DNA from: Polytrichum commune
Lineage: Eukaryota > Streptophyta > Polytrichopsida > Polytrichales > Polytrichaceae
Direction: 5' to 3'
Assembly (NCBI GenBank): GCA_950295325.1
Contig: OX485804.1
Span: 53,816,001 to 53,880,000 of the forward strand
Length of the DNA: 64,000 nt
This document shows positions 1 to 13,456 of this stretch, one piece after another. The notes beneath the pieces were generated by a model that saw only the letters and a list, made by a program, of their open reading frames with translations, ran no database searches and was not told the origin of the DNA. Numbering within the stretch: the stretch's first letter is position 1; each line of letters begins with the position of its first letter. Position numbers and translations under genes: made by a program.

Positions 1-836
1 CTTGATGTGTATACACCCTCCATAGTTTGAAACGACTAACCATGAAGGAAACGAATGTGAATCAACATCACGTGAGAAAGACTCCGAAGACATGGATGGC
101 AACACTAACCCCAAATTGGAACATGAACTCTGGTATATCACTGAATTTCCAATTACAACACCATACCAGGAATCTGACATTTCACTAAATGCAACTTCTC
201 TTCCGAGTGGAAAAAGGAAAGGGAGTTAGAACCCTGGACCCCGAACCCTGAACCCTGAACAATGCATTTCTCCCCATGTTCCCGAAACGGATTGTAGCAG
301 TGGCAACAAAATGTGCAGTTGGTGAAAGTACGAAGTAGAGAGAAGCACTTACAGGCAAGGAGTGTCAGCCTTAGAGTTGAATCATCGTCGCAACATTATC
401 GGAAACAGAGGAACGAACCCTAAAATTTGTATCGCCACTCACAGATAGACACAAGACTCTATAAGTTGGATTCTACACACAGCACGGTTGTTGGAAGGAG
501 GAAAACTTGAGCTTCGGTCTGCTCCAAGATAAGCGGTAAGCCTGGCGACCCTTACCCTAACGTAGATGTGTGTTATTCGGATACTTTTCTCTTTGCACCC
601 ACTTTCTTGTAGGATATGGAAACACGCAATTACTTAGCCCGCATAACATTATTCGGCTGCTACCAGCCGTTCCATTCTAATCATATTCAGTGACAGTGCT
701 TCACTCGAATCTCACTCATTTGCAGGCTAAATTTATAGACTAACAAGCATCCGTAAGGTATAAATCTAGTACTTTACATGACATATTTCCAGTCCCACCC
801 AACTAGCCGAATAATGCTATGTAAGGTAGAGGGGTC
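1..836. other. Gene-free stretch, left edge
   Basis: No convincing coding region was seen on either strand. Around 226-260 there is a short run of degenerate CCCTGAAC/CCCGAAC heptamer-like units, loosely telomere-like but too short and imperfect to call. The rest is unremarkable AT-rich sequence. Confidence 0.5.
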
Positions 837-839
837 TTA

Positions 840-1421
840 GGGGTTGTTTACATCATGGAACACAAAGTTGTCCCATGTCAGATGGCAATTTTCCATGGCC
901 ACACACCATGATCACACTTTCACGGTCAAATTTTTGAAAACATGCAGTTTTAAAGGCTTTGGGCCCCTCACTAAGTGTAAACCGAACATGGACCAAGAGG
1001 AGTGACCATGCACCAAAAACTGGATTTTCTTTTTTATATATATGTATGGCCAAATAGGACATTTTTAGGATTTCTTTTCATGTTTTATGGTCTTCCCTTC
1101 TTTCTCCTTAACAACAATAACATTTGGAAAGACAAAAAAAAACAAATAAATAAGTAAACAACAACAACATCATTTCTCTACCATGGTCCCTTGACTTTTG
1201 CACTATGAGAACCTTTTTTGCCTCTCTCACCGCAAAACCCGTAGGACCATGACAATGAATAAGGTAGGTCTAAAAATAGTCATTTTGGGAACCTCAAGTT
1301 CCATGGTCACTCTTACATTTTCCTTTGATATAAATAGTGGTATTGGGACAAGTTCAACAACCAGTCACATATTTAAGGGGAGCAAAGGGACAACTTCATG
1401 GTCCATGATGTAAACAACCCC
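840..1421. mobile_element. Tourist-like (PIF/Harbinger-type) MITE
   Basis: The two ends are inverted copies of each other, starting GGGGTTGTTTACATCATGG on the left and reading the same on the complementary strand at the right, with about 35 bases matching in part. The element is flanked on both sides by the trinucleotide TTA (837-839 and 1422-1424). A GGGG.TGTTT end with a TTA target duplication is the known signature of Tourist MITEs of the PIF/Harbinger superfamily. The 582-base interior has only short chance ORFs. A degraded inverted relative lies near 56.4-56.8 kb. Confidence 0.85.
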
Positions 1422-1424
1422 TTA

Positions 1425-4400
1425 AGTGGCTCGTTTTCTTAATCAGGCCCTTAGATTTGATAGGTATGTGGTTTGGTGAGGATTGGATAGCAAACATCAT
1501 AAGAACACATGATTAAAAGAATTTGGACTACATCTTCATTATTAATAACTACTCTACACTCAATAGTACATTTTCACATATTACTAACTACTCTACACTC
1601 AATAGTGAATACAATTGGGAGACCTGTGTATCTAGTTAAGAAATCCACAAACATGCACTTCCAATAATCATAACTAAATCAAGGGAGGTCCAAATTTTGC
1701 ATATGTTTCATCATAGATAAGCTAATGCAACACGAGTTTTTTTGTGTAAATCTAACCGGTAGAAGTTGGAGAACATGCAAAACGAACCAAATAACACCAA
1801 CATACCTTAGTGCATAACCATTAGCAAAGTCAAATCATTTCCATATCTACATTCTTCATGATTTTTACATATCGTTGTGCTCATTAAGTGGTCACATAGG
1901 TCTCTCCAATCACATTGAATATTGAACCTATAATGGTTAGCATATTTTGAGCACATAGTCCAATCTATTGTTTTTTGGGTGTTTGTCTTTAGAATCACAC
2001 CTAATCACATACCATTCAAATACAAATGTCTAGATTGTCATTATGTTGGATTATATAGGTGTACTTTAACATTTCAGTTGCTCTTCTACCAAATTAAAAA
2101 AAAAGATATAAGGGCCAATTTACACTACCAAACGCCCAAGAAGCCAAAGAGTGGTTATGAGCGTTTTTCAAAGATATATCTCGCAAGGCATTTTTTTCCC
2201 TTTTCTTTTCTTTTTTCCTTGCACCTTGACATAATAAATTTTAGCACAATCTAGTGCAAACATGTCAAAATTTTATATCAATGACTTTAAGATATGGACC
2301 TTGAAGTGGTTTTAACCCTTAATTTTTTGTTTGTTACAAAATTGGCTATTATGGGAAAGTAACAATGTCAATGACATTAACCTTTTAGGTTTCTCCCACC
2401 AAATTATGCAACTCAAACTTTTAGCCTATCATATCAAAGATCAAGTGATTTTGATATATCTTGGAATTTTTATTATTTTTGAAGGAAAATGTGGAGCCCA
2501 AGGTTAAAGATCCGTATTCCAACCATAAAGATGTGATTTAAAACTAACTCCCTAAAACTTTCTCTTGAATGCCAACACAAAATAAAGCTCTCAATTCATA
2601 CTTTATACTACATATTTGATTCAAGCTAAAACCCACAAGCTTTTAGGGGTTAAGGCGAGTGGGCCTTCAATGGACATTTTAAACTATACACCCACTTCTT
2701 GTAGGATATGAAACATGCAATTAGTGTGAGATGATTAGCGAATTTAAATCATGCATGTAGCCACTTATCCCATAAATTTTAGAGCTCATATGAATATTTG
2801 ATTCCTTATGATAATGGAGATTCTTGCCCTCATTAAATGAATGGATGAGAAACCTACATGGAGTTGTAAAGTATCCTTTGTGGAAATTCCTTAAGGTATG
2901 TGGCCCTATTGGGGGCTCTTCCAACCCACAAACATTTAGAGCATTGGATCATATTGCGAACTGCCTCATTTGATTAGCAATTGCAAATCGCAAAAATTGC
3001 CACCTCAAGTTCAAGATTTGGAGTTAGATGCAAACACTATAAAAAGTCAAAATGAAGATTCTCTTCCTCTTGAAACAATCACGTAGACCATCTTAATTTT
3101 GTTGACAACTAAACCCATAGTGATGACTATATTCTAAACACATGGTCTAATCTCATCGTAACACAAAACCATAGTCCTCACAAAACCATGCTCTCAAACA
3201 ATGAAGAGATTCAAAGCAACCGATTAACACCATATTTGGGTCTTGGCCTAAATGGCCAATAGGTAAGATATTTCAAAGTAAGTAGCCTTGAGGTTCTTGA
3301 TATGAGACTTTTTCAGCCTCCACTAGTCCAACATTAAGGTGAGTCCAATCTATGTTAGATCATGGCCATTTTTTAATGAGACCCCCCCCCCCCCAAAAGA
3401 AAAAGAAAAGAAAAGATGGGTCTTAAAGCGGTTACTTTTTCTTACTATCCCACTTCTCATACGATACGAAATATGAAATAAGGTAGCAAATCCAAATCAA
3501 GGCCACAACCACTTTCCTCATAATTTTGGGATCTCATATGAAATTATTATTCATTATCACAGTGACGTTCTTGCGCTCATTAAAACTTCGTATAGGTTCC
3601 CCAAATATGTTGACTATTGAACCTAGAATGATTTGACATATTTTGAACACATCTCCTTTATACACATATCTTTTATATATTCATTCTCGGAGCCACACAC
3701 CTAACCACATTAAGATAAGTAACCAAATTAGACACGTCTACTTTAGTCTAAAATTTCACTCTTCGCTTTTTTAACTCAACTCCACAATAAGCCTTGACTT
3801 AGAGTAGACAAACCTATTTCCATCAACTTAAGCAATTTCACAGAAGTGTAGTACATGTGTGATTATTGGGGTGATTTTACACAGGTGTAGAAATTGCTAT
3901 CACAACGTTTAACAAAAAGAATATTATTTATTTTCAAGTTTTGAAATTATAGTAAATTTTCAAAGGCAAGATGTCTCCCAACCCATATTCACAGCATAGG
4001 TCAACCTATTTCTAATAATTGGGAGATGAAAACTTGAGTACACATTTAATGCCCTTGTCAAGGAACCCAAATCCATGCCCTTTTAACTTACTTTTTCCAT
4101 CTTGTTAGAAAATGACGGCTATATGTGTGGGACTTCACGACTTAAGGGGATTCTATATATATAGTAAGATTTTGGGGGGGGGAGGGAGGGATATCGGAAA
4201 TGGGTCTATCTAATCTAATTTGAGGTCAACAACCCAAACTTTCTAGGGGACAACATCATCATTTCCACACACATAAACATCCAGTTGCTCGTTCTTTGTT
4301 ATCATGATCCTTCTCATATTGCATTGATGTTCAAACTTTTCACTGTCAAAACACTGTCAACTTATCGGCACTTGAGTCAAAACAATGTATATGTCATTCC

Positions 4401-4675
4401 AAAAAAGTGCAGGAGCACTAGCAAGGAGGAGAGACAGACATCCCCACTTGGCAACCCACATTGACCTCACAACATCATGTATAAAAACAACTGGAGGAGG
4501 CTACCCATTCAGCCAAAGCTTCATTTAATGGTTACCTGTAGGGGTTTGCACAAGAAGCTACCCCATTTTCTCACTACGCCTGTAATTATTTACAAGTGAT
4601 CTCTATGCTAATAATGCATGGATGTGCCTGAGGATCTTCATCACATCACTCTCAAAGAATTGGTACAGATACATA
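1425..4675. other. Gene-free AT-rich stretch
   Basis: I see no gene here. Notable details are a short local duplication of the phrase ACTACTCTACACTCAATAG near 1548-1605, a homopolymer of about 14 C at 3387-3400, and a G-rich tract near 4174-4190. The right end runs into the 3' flank of the minus-strand coiled-coil gene. Confidence 0.5.
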
Positions 4676-7600
4676 TCAAACTAGAGGTTCTAGAAGCTCC
4701 TCCATTTCTGCCGCCAACTGTGTCCCACCTGGACCACTAGGTCTCCCAAAGTTGCGCAGCCTCGGCCAACACATATCAAACAAACCCATCCCGATCGGCC
4801 CCCTGTACTCCCTGATTCTATCAGCATCCTCCAACTGTTTGTTCAACTCCTCCAACCTTTCTCTTAGCTCAGCAGCTCTTTCATCAGCCATTTGAAGAGA
4901 ACGTTCTGCTGCTGTACGTGCAGCTGTAGCTGCTGCTGCCATCTCTTCTTTAGAGCGTAGCTTTGCTACTACTTCCTCTCCTGTGCTCTTGAGCTGAGTG
5001 ATTTGTTGGTTGAGTCCAGCAATCTGCCCAAAAACCAGAATTGTGGCTATTACATAACCAACGTGAAAAACATAGGTAAATACCATCTACTGCTCTGTGC
5101 CTTCCAATGGAGTTGCATGTTAGATTCAAAAAAGTGACTAGGTACCACAAATTCCACTTTTCTCTAGGATTCTAGAAGTGCCTGAAGAAAATAGTTTACA
5201 AGGCCAAGCCTGTCCAAAGACTCCATTGTCTCCATAAATGTAAGAAATTTATAACATCTGAACTTGCAGATTGATAAAAGGCACATCAGATGTCGAAAAG
5301 TGAAGCATCTTCATCTTATCTACATAAAACCTCTTGAAGAATTTTTTTAAATTCAGATCCAATTTGATTCTACACCAAGTTAGAAACGAGTATCAGATGC
5401 TGGTCATCAGCAATTAGAAAAACCATGAAGCACAAACTGGATATTATGGACTTGTGAGGTACCTCGGTTTGCAAAGATCCCTCATGCAATTATTTCCTCA
5501 CATTTTTTCAAGCTTATTGTGGCGATGCATGTGCAACATTTGCATTGATATCCACCTTAATAGACAGGCAGCCACTGCAATGCACTCTACCTTGAGGATA
5601 CGAATGTGATATAACTAGACATTAGCACCAGACTTGCCTCATCTTGGCATCTCTCAACATCCTCAAAAACTGCAGCTCCAGCAGCTGCTTCTTCTGTGGC
5701 TGCCTCCTTCCACCGTTCTACTTCCTCTTCTAAAGCCTCAATGTCTGCTTGGAAACGCTCCACCTTCAACACAACAATATAACTGATTCTTTGAGATGCA
5801 GGCAAACCATATGTGTCTAAACATCTTAATTTGGCATTGAAATATGTTTTAGCCTAACCCAGCTCTCACATGTGTCCATCCATCTTCCTCTCAATTGATT
5901 ATGTAGACAACCTCTTTCTGGATCCACAGATTCATTACCATTATATAGCACCCACTGCTCTCCATGATGATGTTCAACAAAATTCAATATGCACTAATTA
6001 GTGTTAGGTGTGTACTTTGGATGTATCATAAATGACATATTTAATTTTACTTTATTTACAGCCTTTGCTTGTGGTACTCACCCTCAACATGAGTTCTCGG
6101 ATTTGTGCATTCTTGTCTCCAAGCTCTTTTGACTGAGTGCTTGCTAGGGATTTCAATTCTCCAACTTCTGACCTGCACATCCAAATAGCAATTTAAAACA
6201 AAGATGTCAACAATTTGCATTAATGTGCCGTAACAAATATCAGACATGTGTACTGCCGTTAATCACGCCTCTACCAGATATGTCTGAAGTTCAGCAGGAG
6301 ACTTCAAGTTTTTCACTTCATCCATTCTCTGATTCTTACAATGTTTTTGTCTTATATATTGACAAATAACTGTCCTTGTTAAGTGGTCGAAGCTAGCAGG
6401 CACACAAATTGAATACTTCATAGATCTGAAAAACTTTTTCATAGTCCTACAAGTTGCATGCCATCTGACACATCAAACTTTGCCACATTCATCTCCTACC
6501 CTTAACAGTTCTGATGGCAGGTAGATGCCAAAATTCACATTTATAAAATTATAAAATAAATAAATAAAAGAAGATGAGAAGCATACAGACAGGATAAATC
6601 CAGACCCACCTTGATTTTGCTAAGACTGTTTCAAGCTCCCCAATTTGCTGCCTCAAATTTGTTATCTCGCCCTCAAGGGCAGATGCCTGTGAGTGAACAA
6701 AGCAGCACTTAGTGATTGCTCACCAAAAAAACATTGCATGTACAGAGATTACTGCTCCTACAGATTGATAGCATAAACTTATTTAAACCAGTCTTCCAGA
6801 TATACCCCAATACATTTTAGATCTAGACTATACATTTTGGTTGGTTGAATCAACCTCCAATTCTAATAAATATCACAAACTTGTCAGGCAGTTACAGTTT
6901 TGTAGTTAGCAAGCGTGCCTTAACATCAGCACATGGAGGTATGCAATAAAATTCATCCTCAAAAGGTCTAGATCGAAGAAATTCCATGGATGTAAAAGCA
7001 AAAGAAATCCTTAGACATTTTGTTCCTTCCATCAAACAGTCTTCTTTAGTTAACTGAACCAAACTTGAACTAACCAGGTTTGCTCAAAAGACAATATAAG
7101 GTTTAAGCATTCCACGGGCAAGGACAATATCTCATTGTTTATGGCTCGTTATTAAGTAATATGTATATTCAGAACAAGAAGATGTCCACCAAATGTGTTC
7201 ATCACACCCATTGACATCACCATTGATCAGAGAGCCTCGACTCCAGTTGACATCACCAGAACCTCAACCCTTCCATGCAAGTACTACTAAATAAGCACAA
7301 AATGCTATGAACTGCAGAAAACTGGGATGGAACTGCAGAAATAGATACCAATGGTCGTGATGTTAGATAGCGGATGTTTAGCAATTCTACCTTTGAAAGA
7401 GCTTCATCTCTAGTTTGCGCAACTAGACTCAGCTCAGCTCGGATTCTCACAAGCTCCTCGTTTTCTTCTTCCACCTCCTTGTCCAACTCTGCCAATTCTT
7501 GAGCATCTTTCAATGACAATTGCAACCTCTCTACCTCAGAATGCTGCTGGCTCAATTCAACCCGAAGATCTGATATGGTCCCCAACACTTGTTGCTTCTC

Positions 7601-8830
7601 GGCAAGAGCAGCAGTCAAGAGGTCTGCCGCATCTTGTTTTTGTCCCACCAGCCTTTCTATTCTACTCACATGCTCTCGAGTCACAGTTCCACATTCCTCT
7701 TTGTATTGCTTCCAAGAGCTCCCAATGGTTGCAGAGAGCTCCACAAGTGACTTAAGCCCTGCTACACATTCTTGAGGCAAGTTCCATTTCACATCACCGT
7801 TCCCATTTGAAACCGCTGATGTGGAGGGCAAAGGGTCCTCAGAGTCGGATGCAGGAGGTGCATCATGTGGCAATTCAAGCAAGTATTTCCTTAACTTCCC
7901 TATATACTTCAATTGCTCTTGCAGCAATTCCTTGTGCTGAACCAATTCACTCTTGAGGCTCTGAAACTTGCTATCAGCCTCTTCAAGCTTCTCCTGCAAA
8001 GAATGAGCTTCTTTTTCAGCTGCAGCAAACTTTTTTGACCACTCTTGCTCCAAGTCCAAGAACTGATCGTCCTTGAGAATTGCCCGCTTCTGCCATAGCT
8101 CGGCTTCTGAGGACTTCTTTGTGACCTCCTCCTTCAACTGCTTTACTGAAGCTTCCAGCTTCGACACCTCAATGGCAATGGCGTAATTCCGCTGCTCCAT
8201 CTGCTCCCTCACCTCAAGCTGAGTCTTCACCGCCAAATCCCTCTGCTTCAACACCTCCTCCAGAATTTCCTCCATCCTCTTCCCAAACCCAAATGCAATA
8301 GCGGAAAGTCCATTATACTTCGAAGCCGGCAGACTCCTCCCAAAACTCTTCACAGTGCCATTCACCATGGATGACACCTTGTCATTGGCACCAATCAGCA
8401 ACCGTGCCACCTCCCCAATTTCTGCCTTGGCCGCATCTCTACCCCTGCCAAACTCGTCTCGCTGCCGCACCGCCTCCTCCTTCCGCCGCACCACCTCCTC
8501 CAGCTGCCTTGCCGTCTCATCCCGTTGATGATAGGCCTCGTCCCGCTGCCTCGCTGCCTCCTGTATCAACGCCTTTAAACGCACAAAATTTGCGTCTCCC
8601 TCTGCCTTCACTACTTCCAACGTCTTCCGCGCCTGCCTCTCCACCTCCAGCTCCGCCAATGCGGCTCTTAAGCTCGCCTCTAATGCACCAATTGCTCTAT
8701 CTTTATCCTTATCTCCACCTCCAGGTACTGCCGTTCCCGAAGACGCATTCGATGGCAATTCCACAGGCGCTGCTTCTTCCAGCTCCTCATCTTCGAAGTC
8801 GCTGAGCTCTGCATCTTTATCCTCCGCCAT
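4676..8830 (-). CDS. Plant long coiled-coil protein, five exons
   Basis: Exons by eye, in transcript order: 8830-7391, 6686-6610, 6172-6082, 5763-5638, 5023-4676. They join in frame to 693 residues. The start is the ATG at 8828-8830, followed by an acidic N-terminus (MAEDKDAELSDFEDEELEE). From about residue 50 to 640 the protein is almost all heptad coiled coil rich in E, K, Q, L and A, with a Ser/Pro-rich break near 330-360. The tail has a conserved-looking CWP...AEMEELLEPLV segment. From memory this layout resembles the Arabidopsis At1g24560 type, which has a similar length, an acidic start, a CWPW motif and an EPL ending; its function is not established. It could act as a tether or scaffold, but that is inference. 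The fourth intron appears to use a GC donor. Confidence 0.85.
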
Positions 8831-8938
8831 AGCGCTACAACAATCACTCTCGCTATTTCTCCTTCACAAACTCCTGCTGATGAAGGATGGGTGGAAGGGT
8901 GTCAAAGGTAGATCAAGTCCTGCTGATGAGGTGTAGTC

Positions 8939-9394
8939 AAATCAGGAGACCATGCAACAGAAGACACACACCCATATGACCAAATAAAGTGGTAGTTTTA
9001 TTCTCAAAATAACCTCTTCCGGAGCATATGGATTTAAAACCGCTTCCCAAACATGAGAGTCCCCAATTTCTTGTATGTAAACAGGCTGCGTTTTGTGAAC
9101 AAAAGCATATGCCTCTTCTACGAGCAAGGAGTTCTCTAGCTGTCAGTACAAAAAGGTTTGATGGAGGAACTTGACAATAGGAACATTCGTCCCGCAAAAG
9201 AATGGAACAGAAGATAGCTGGTTCAGAGATGATGTGCACCAACCTTCAACATAGTTAAGATCTTCCAGTTTGAAGCTGAAAGAAGATTAGCGTCCCTGCC
9301 AGCAGAAATTGCCACAATGTGACCACTGGGGCTCCACCTCATCTGCCGCACACCCTTCACAGATATCTTATGTATTTGCACTGGCCTGCAGTGA
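8939..9394 (-). pseudogene. Two orphan exon-like blocks, WD40-like
   Basis: On the minus strand a block at about 9386-9245 reads VRQMRWSPSGHIVAIS followed by AGRDANLLSASNWKILTML, which has the look of one WD40 blade; it has a plausible AG acceptor before it and a GT donor after it. A second block, about 9141-9010 (after ACTGACAG), reads in phase as VEEAYAFVHKTQPVYIQEIG...NPYAPEE and then meets a GT. I found no further exons upstream in 9.4-11.5 kb and no clear stop, so this is either a remnant of a WD40 gene or a small gene that I cannot complete. It sits just upstream of the coiled-coil gene on the same strand. Confidence 0.3.
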
Positions 9395-11551
9395 ATTCAA
9401 TGAGAAGAACTATGTGATACATGAAGAATCAACTAGATTGAAGAGGTTTCAAAATCGTCAAAAAAGTCCTACAACAGTCCGACAAGCCCAAGACAGTCTT
9501 TTTTCGGCACATGAATTTCTTGATTTAGGTTAGTGACTCCAAAATTTGTTGGAAGGGCAACCGCGAATTACATCAACCAAAAGACCTTGAAAATTTGTAG
9601 AAAAAGGGGACACATATACTATCGATGATGCAAGCAATTTGTATATCTGACTTCAACTGGAAAGAAAGTCATAAAAATAGGGACCCATAGTACAAACCTT
9701 TTCTCATAATGGGCAAGTAACAAACTAAGAAAGCTTGTTCACAAATCTCAATTTTCATAGCAACAGTGTGTCTACAAGGATGTCGACTCTGAAACCTAGG
9801 AGATATTGTTATAGGCGCATCTCACACTTCTCTATCTATCAAAACCCTGTAGCTCAAATGCCAACATAACCTTTGGCATTCACATCTTCACTCCAACATC
9901 CCAATGTGTAGATCAGCATTGCCCTGCTCAAGGTTGGCAGGAATGTCATGCACACTCCTAACCAACAGTCCTAAGGAAATTGAAGTCAGCAGCTACTGCA
10001 GCAGTCAGAATGGTCTCTCTCCCCAGAACAGTGAGACTGCGTGTTCAAACAGCATGCACGGTGATCAAACACCCGTGCACATTAACAAATAAAGTCACTC
10101 CCAATACTAACGCAATTTGCTCATGTTCGTGTACAATATGAGAGAAGAATGTGATCAGCTTACTAGAGCGACACAGCCTTCGAATCCTGCATGCCAGTGC
10201 CAGTCCTCTACATAAATACCAAAACCCTACAATACGAGAATTTCGTCTCGAAAAAAACGCAGCTCTCCAAGTAACATGCTAGCAAAAAGGAGAGAGAAAC
10301 CCTGCTTCAAGACACTAAAAAGATGGCACGTCACTGCAGTTGACTTGACCAATTTAAGTGTTCTTTCAGAAAATTCGGAGATTTCGTTAATTGAAAATTT
10401 TGGTATGAACAGACCTCGCCTAATTCGGAATAAACTAAGTGACCAATATTCCACGCCTACCTCGTGCTCCAAAAATCAACACACCTGTACAATACTTCTC
10501 GGCACTCATACAAAACCCTAGCAAATAATTAACTGATCCTGAGTCGATCTTGCAGGCTCCTTTTCATAAGGATACAGATAAGCCATGGTTACAAGAAGCA
10601 TGGATTGCAATTTCTGCTCAACTCTGTCTCCTCTTTGATGTTGCACTTGCAGACTGCCTTATGTCGAAATCACTGCTGTACGCCCTAAATTAGGATACTG
10701 CATATGCATATCCATATGCATAAGAATGATGTCCAATAGAATCGTATACATATGCATATGCTCGAAGCAAATCGCGACGACCCGTTCACTAAAAAAGAAA
10801 CCCTCGCACTTGGGCATCTTCTCTTGATGTATTGACCACCAAGAGCAAGCTCGACAGCTTGAATTCCACAATACACTAGCCTAAAAGTATTATCACCATG
10901 GGAGATGTTCGTAGAGATAAATTGAACAGCACATAAAAGTCGAGTTCGCCATTCCAAACGAAGGAGCTGCTGGGCAGGGCGAGTAAAGACATAAAGAATC
11001 TCACCTACACAGTTGGCAGCAACGTGGATGAAGACGATGAAGTCGACCAAGGGTTCGAAATACTGGGAAAGTGGAAACTCCTCTCTCTCTCTACTCGCGC
11101 ATGGCAAACCAGATTAGGGCAACCGAATCCCCGATGAAAACCCTGTGAAACCTCGTGGACTCTTGCACCGCTGCTGCAGGCCAACCTCTCCGGACCTTGA
11201 ATCACTTGCCCAGGAACAACATGCAGCTGATCCGAAGAGCGCCGAGTCACCAATCCATACTCGGAGGATTGCAAATTGCAAATTGCATACCCCCTCAGTC
11301 ATTCGGAACAGTGGGATCAGAGCGCTAAAGCTAATTGCTTCGGACGCAGAGTGCCGCGAGCACTCAATGAATGAGACTGCCCGCCCTCGGCTGCCCGTCG
11401 ACCAAAAACACGATCTACACGCACCTGGGTTCTGTAGAATGTTTTGACGGGCAGCCTTGCTAATAAGTTAGTAGCTTACTTACGTAAGCAATAGCGTCGT
11501 GTAGTGCCCTAGGTGGCACACGTGTCACCATGGCCAGTTCGACACAAATTA
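9395..11551. other. Unassigned stretch
   Basis: The ORFs here are short, lack domain signatures and overlap on both strands; I could not build a gene. The region 10.9-11.45 kb is more GC-rich than its surroundings and could hold an unrecognised promoter or first exon, but nothing proves it. Confidence 0.4.
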
Positions 11552-12143
11552 GGGCCGCTTTCACACTATGGCCGTCCAAGTGGAGGGGCCGTGGGATTGA
11601 ATGGCCAAACTTTGTTAAGAGTCCAAAGAAATGGGTTGAAAATAATTAGTCAATAAAATATAGGAATTGGAGCATTTGGCCAGGCATAATGTGAAGCTTC
11701 CAAAGGTCAAGTCCAAAGTCCAAACCCTTGGTCATGAACTCCCATGGCCTCTCAACTTGGACGGCCATAGTGTGAAGCTTTCAAAGGCCAAGCCCAAGCC
11801 CAAAGTCCAAAGGAAGAAGGAGCATCTTACTTTATTCCCTGCCCAAAACAACCCCTCCAATCTAACGGCCAAGATCTTGTCAATTTTTTTTTTATATGAA
11901 AAAATATCGACGGCCTCTCGACCATAGTTTGGGTTCCCAATCCTGTCCGACCCAAACTTCCTTCAAGAGTCTGTCGCCTTCATCAAAAAATATTATCATG
12001 TAGGCATTTTGGAGAGCAACGGCCTTTGGACTTTGGCCTCTAGTGCAAACGGTCGAGAAGCCGAATTCTTGGTTTCTTGCAATCTGGTTGGTGAAAATTT
12101 GGTCGACAGCTTCTCGACTTTCGACCATAGTGTGAACAGGCCC
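11552..12143. mobile_element. TIR element, PIF/Harbinger-like
   Basis: The left end GGGCCGCTTTCACACTATGG and the complement of the right end GGGCCTGTTCACACTATGG are inverted repeats of about 24 bases. The left flank is TTA and the right flank TCA, an imperfect three-base duplication. The interior is 592 bases without coding content. The GGGCC..TTCACAC ends resemble those of the element at 30979-31478, so the two may be one broad family. Confidence 0.7.
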
Positions 12144-13189
12144 TCATTCTACAATATTTAGAATAATATACATGTAGAAAAGCATTGATCTAAAAGTAAA
12201 TAATTTAAAAAAAATTAATCTCTTGACTTACCCGAACTACCTTTATTTTTATTTATTTAGTTAGTTAGTAAGAAAAATAATCATTTGGCATATTGGTGTG
12301 GACTCTTGGATTCAAATGGGCATGGTTGAATGGAAAGTCGGTTTAGCACAAATTCAATCAAATTACGAGCCAAACCTTCATGTGGAAATTTTCAATTAGT
12401 CAAAACCTCTACAAATTTATATGTGTCACCTTCAAAAAATAGCATTTTAACACCAAAAAGTCAAACGTGCTTATCACTTATGGTATCTTTGTTAAGTTAT
12501 TTTTTCAAACTAAGCACTATCATTTGATGTTGAAATTGAATTGATCTTCATGTCATCTTCATGTCATATCGATTTTCCATGTATTTCATTTTACAAGTCA
12601 TGGCATGTGTCACCCTCGCTCAATAAAATGTGTTGAAACTAAAAAAAAACGTGATATAGAGGTTGCCTAAGGTCAATAAGTAGTATGTTTTCCGTGTGTA
12701 TACCATAATCTTCTGAGTCAACATTTCCTTATAAAAACTACATTGATTATCCCAATTAGTGAAATAGGGTTAATAGTGAGTGTGAGAAATTAGTGAAAGT
12801 GATACTCTATACATATATGAATGATTTGGGTGCAATTTAGTGGGTGCCCACACACTATCATGGGCCACCCATACTTCAAATTGATGTGTGGTCTTCCTAC
12901 AAATTATTGAAGCCTCTTGTCTCGGTGTCACCTACCATAATACCGATAATTTATTAACTAATTTTGATCCATGTTCTTCATAAATAACGTGGTTTATGAA
13001 ATTTAACATCAAAAAGAAAAAAGAAAGTGTTAATGAGAATCTATTGTAGCCAACGTAGCAAGTTTAAAATTCATTGTCGAGGCATGCCAGTGATGAATAG
13101 AGTGGCTCGCACTAAAATCAAATGTATAGTGTAGCATGCTTCGATATAATCATTTTGCCATACTTGTAGAGGTAAGTTTGGATGAGTCA
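12144..13189. other. Gene-free, AT-rich
   Basis: No gene seen. At about 12741-12765 there is a lone match to one terminal repeat of the TA-flanked MITE found at 13457-13675 (ATTGATTATCCCAATTAGTG), probably the remains of a truncated copy. Confidence 0.45.
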
Positions 13190-13198
13190 CTAGGTAGC

Positions 13199-13437
13199 AA
13201 AGAGAAGGAATCATCACATATGAGTGCACCTCTTATTCATTCAACACAATAGCCACAATATAGTATGCAACCCAAAGGTCACTTTTGAGTTGATTTGACA
13301 CCGAAATTAGCCTCAAACAACCCAAAATACTCCATTCAAGGTCGTTTGAGATGAATAAGCAACAAACCTACCCGAGTCACGTTTCAAAGTTGGATGGGTG
13401 AGAGGTACGTTTGTATGTGACGATTCCCTCTCTCTCC
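13199..13437. mobile_element. Mutator-like MITE
   Basis: The ends are inverted repeats of about 35-40 bases (core GGAATCRTCACATA...ACCTCT). They are flanked by a perfect nine-base direct repeat CTAGGTAGC at 13190-13198 and 13438-13446. A nine-base target duplication with longish inverted ends is the known habit of Mutator-like elements. It is 239 bases long and non-coding. A diverged copy lies at 39880-40122. Confidence 0.75.
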
Positions 13438-13456
13438 CTAGGTAGCGAGTTTAGTA

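Noticed and set aside
8371-8805. 144-codon plus-strand ORF rich in Pro
   Set aside because: It is antisense to exon 1 of the coiled-coil gene and reflects that gene's Glu/Arg-rich codons.
10685-11107. 140-codon minus-strand ORF
   Set aside because: It has a plausible splice site in the middle but no recognisable protein similarity and ends in low-complexity CIC repeats; not enough to call a gene.
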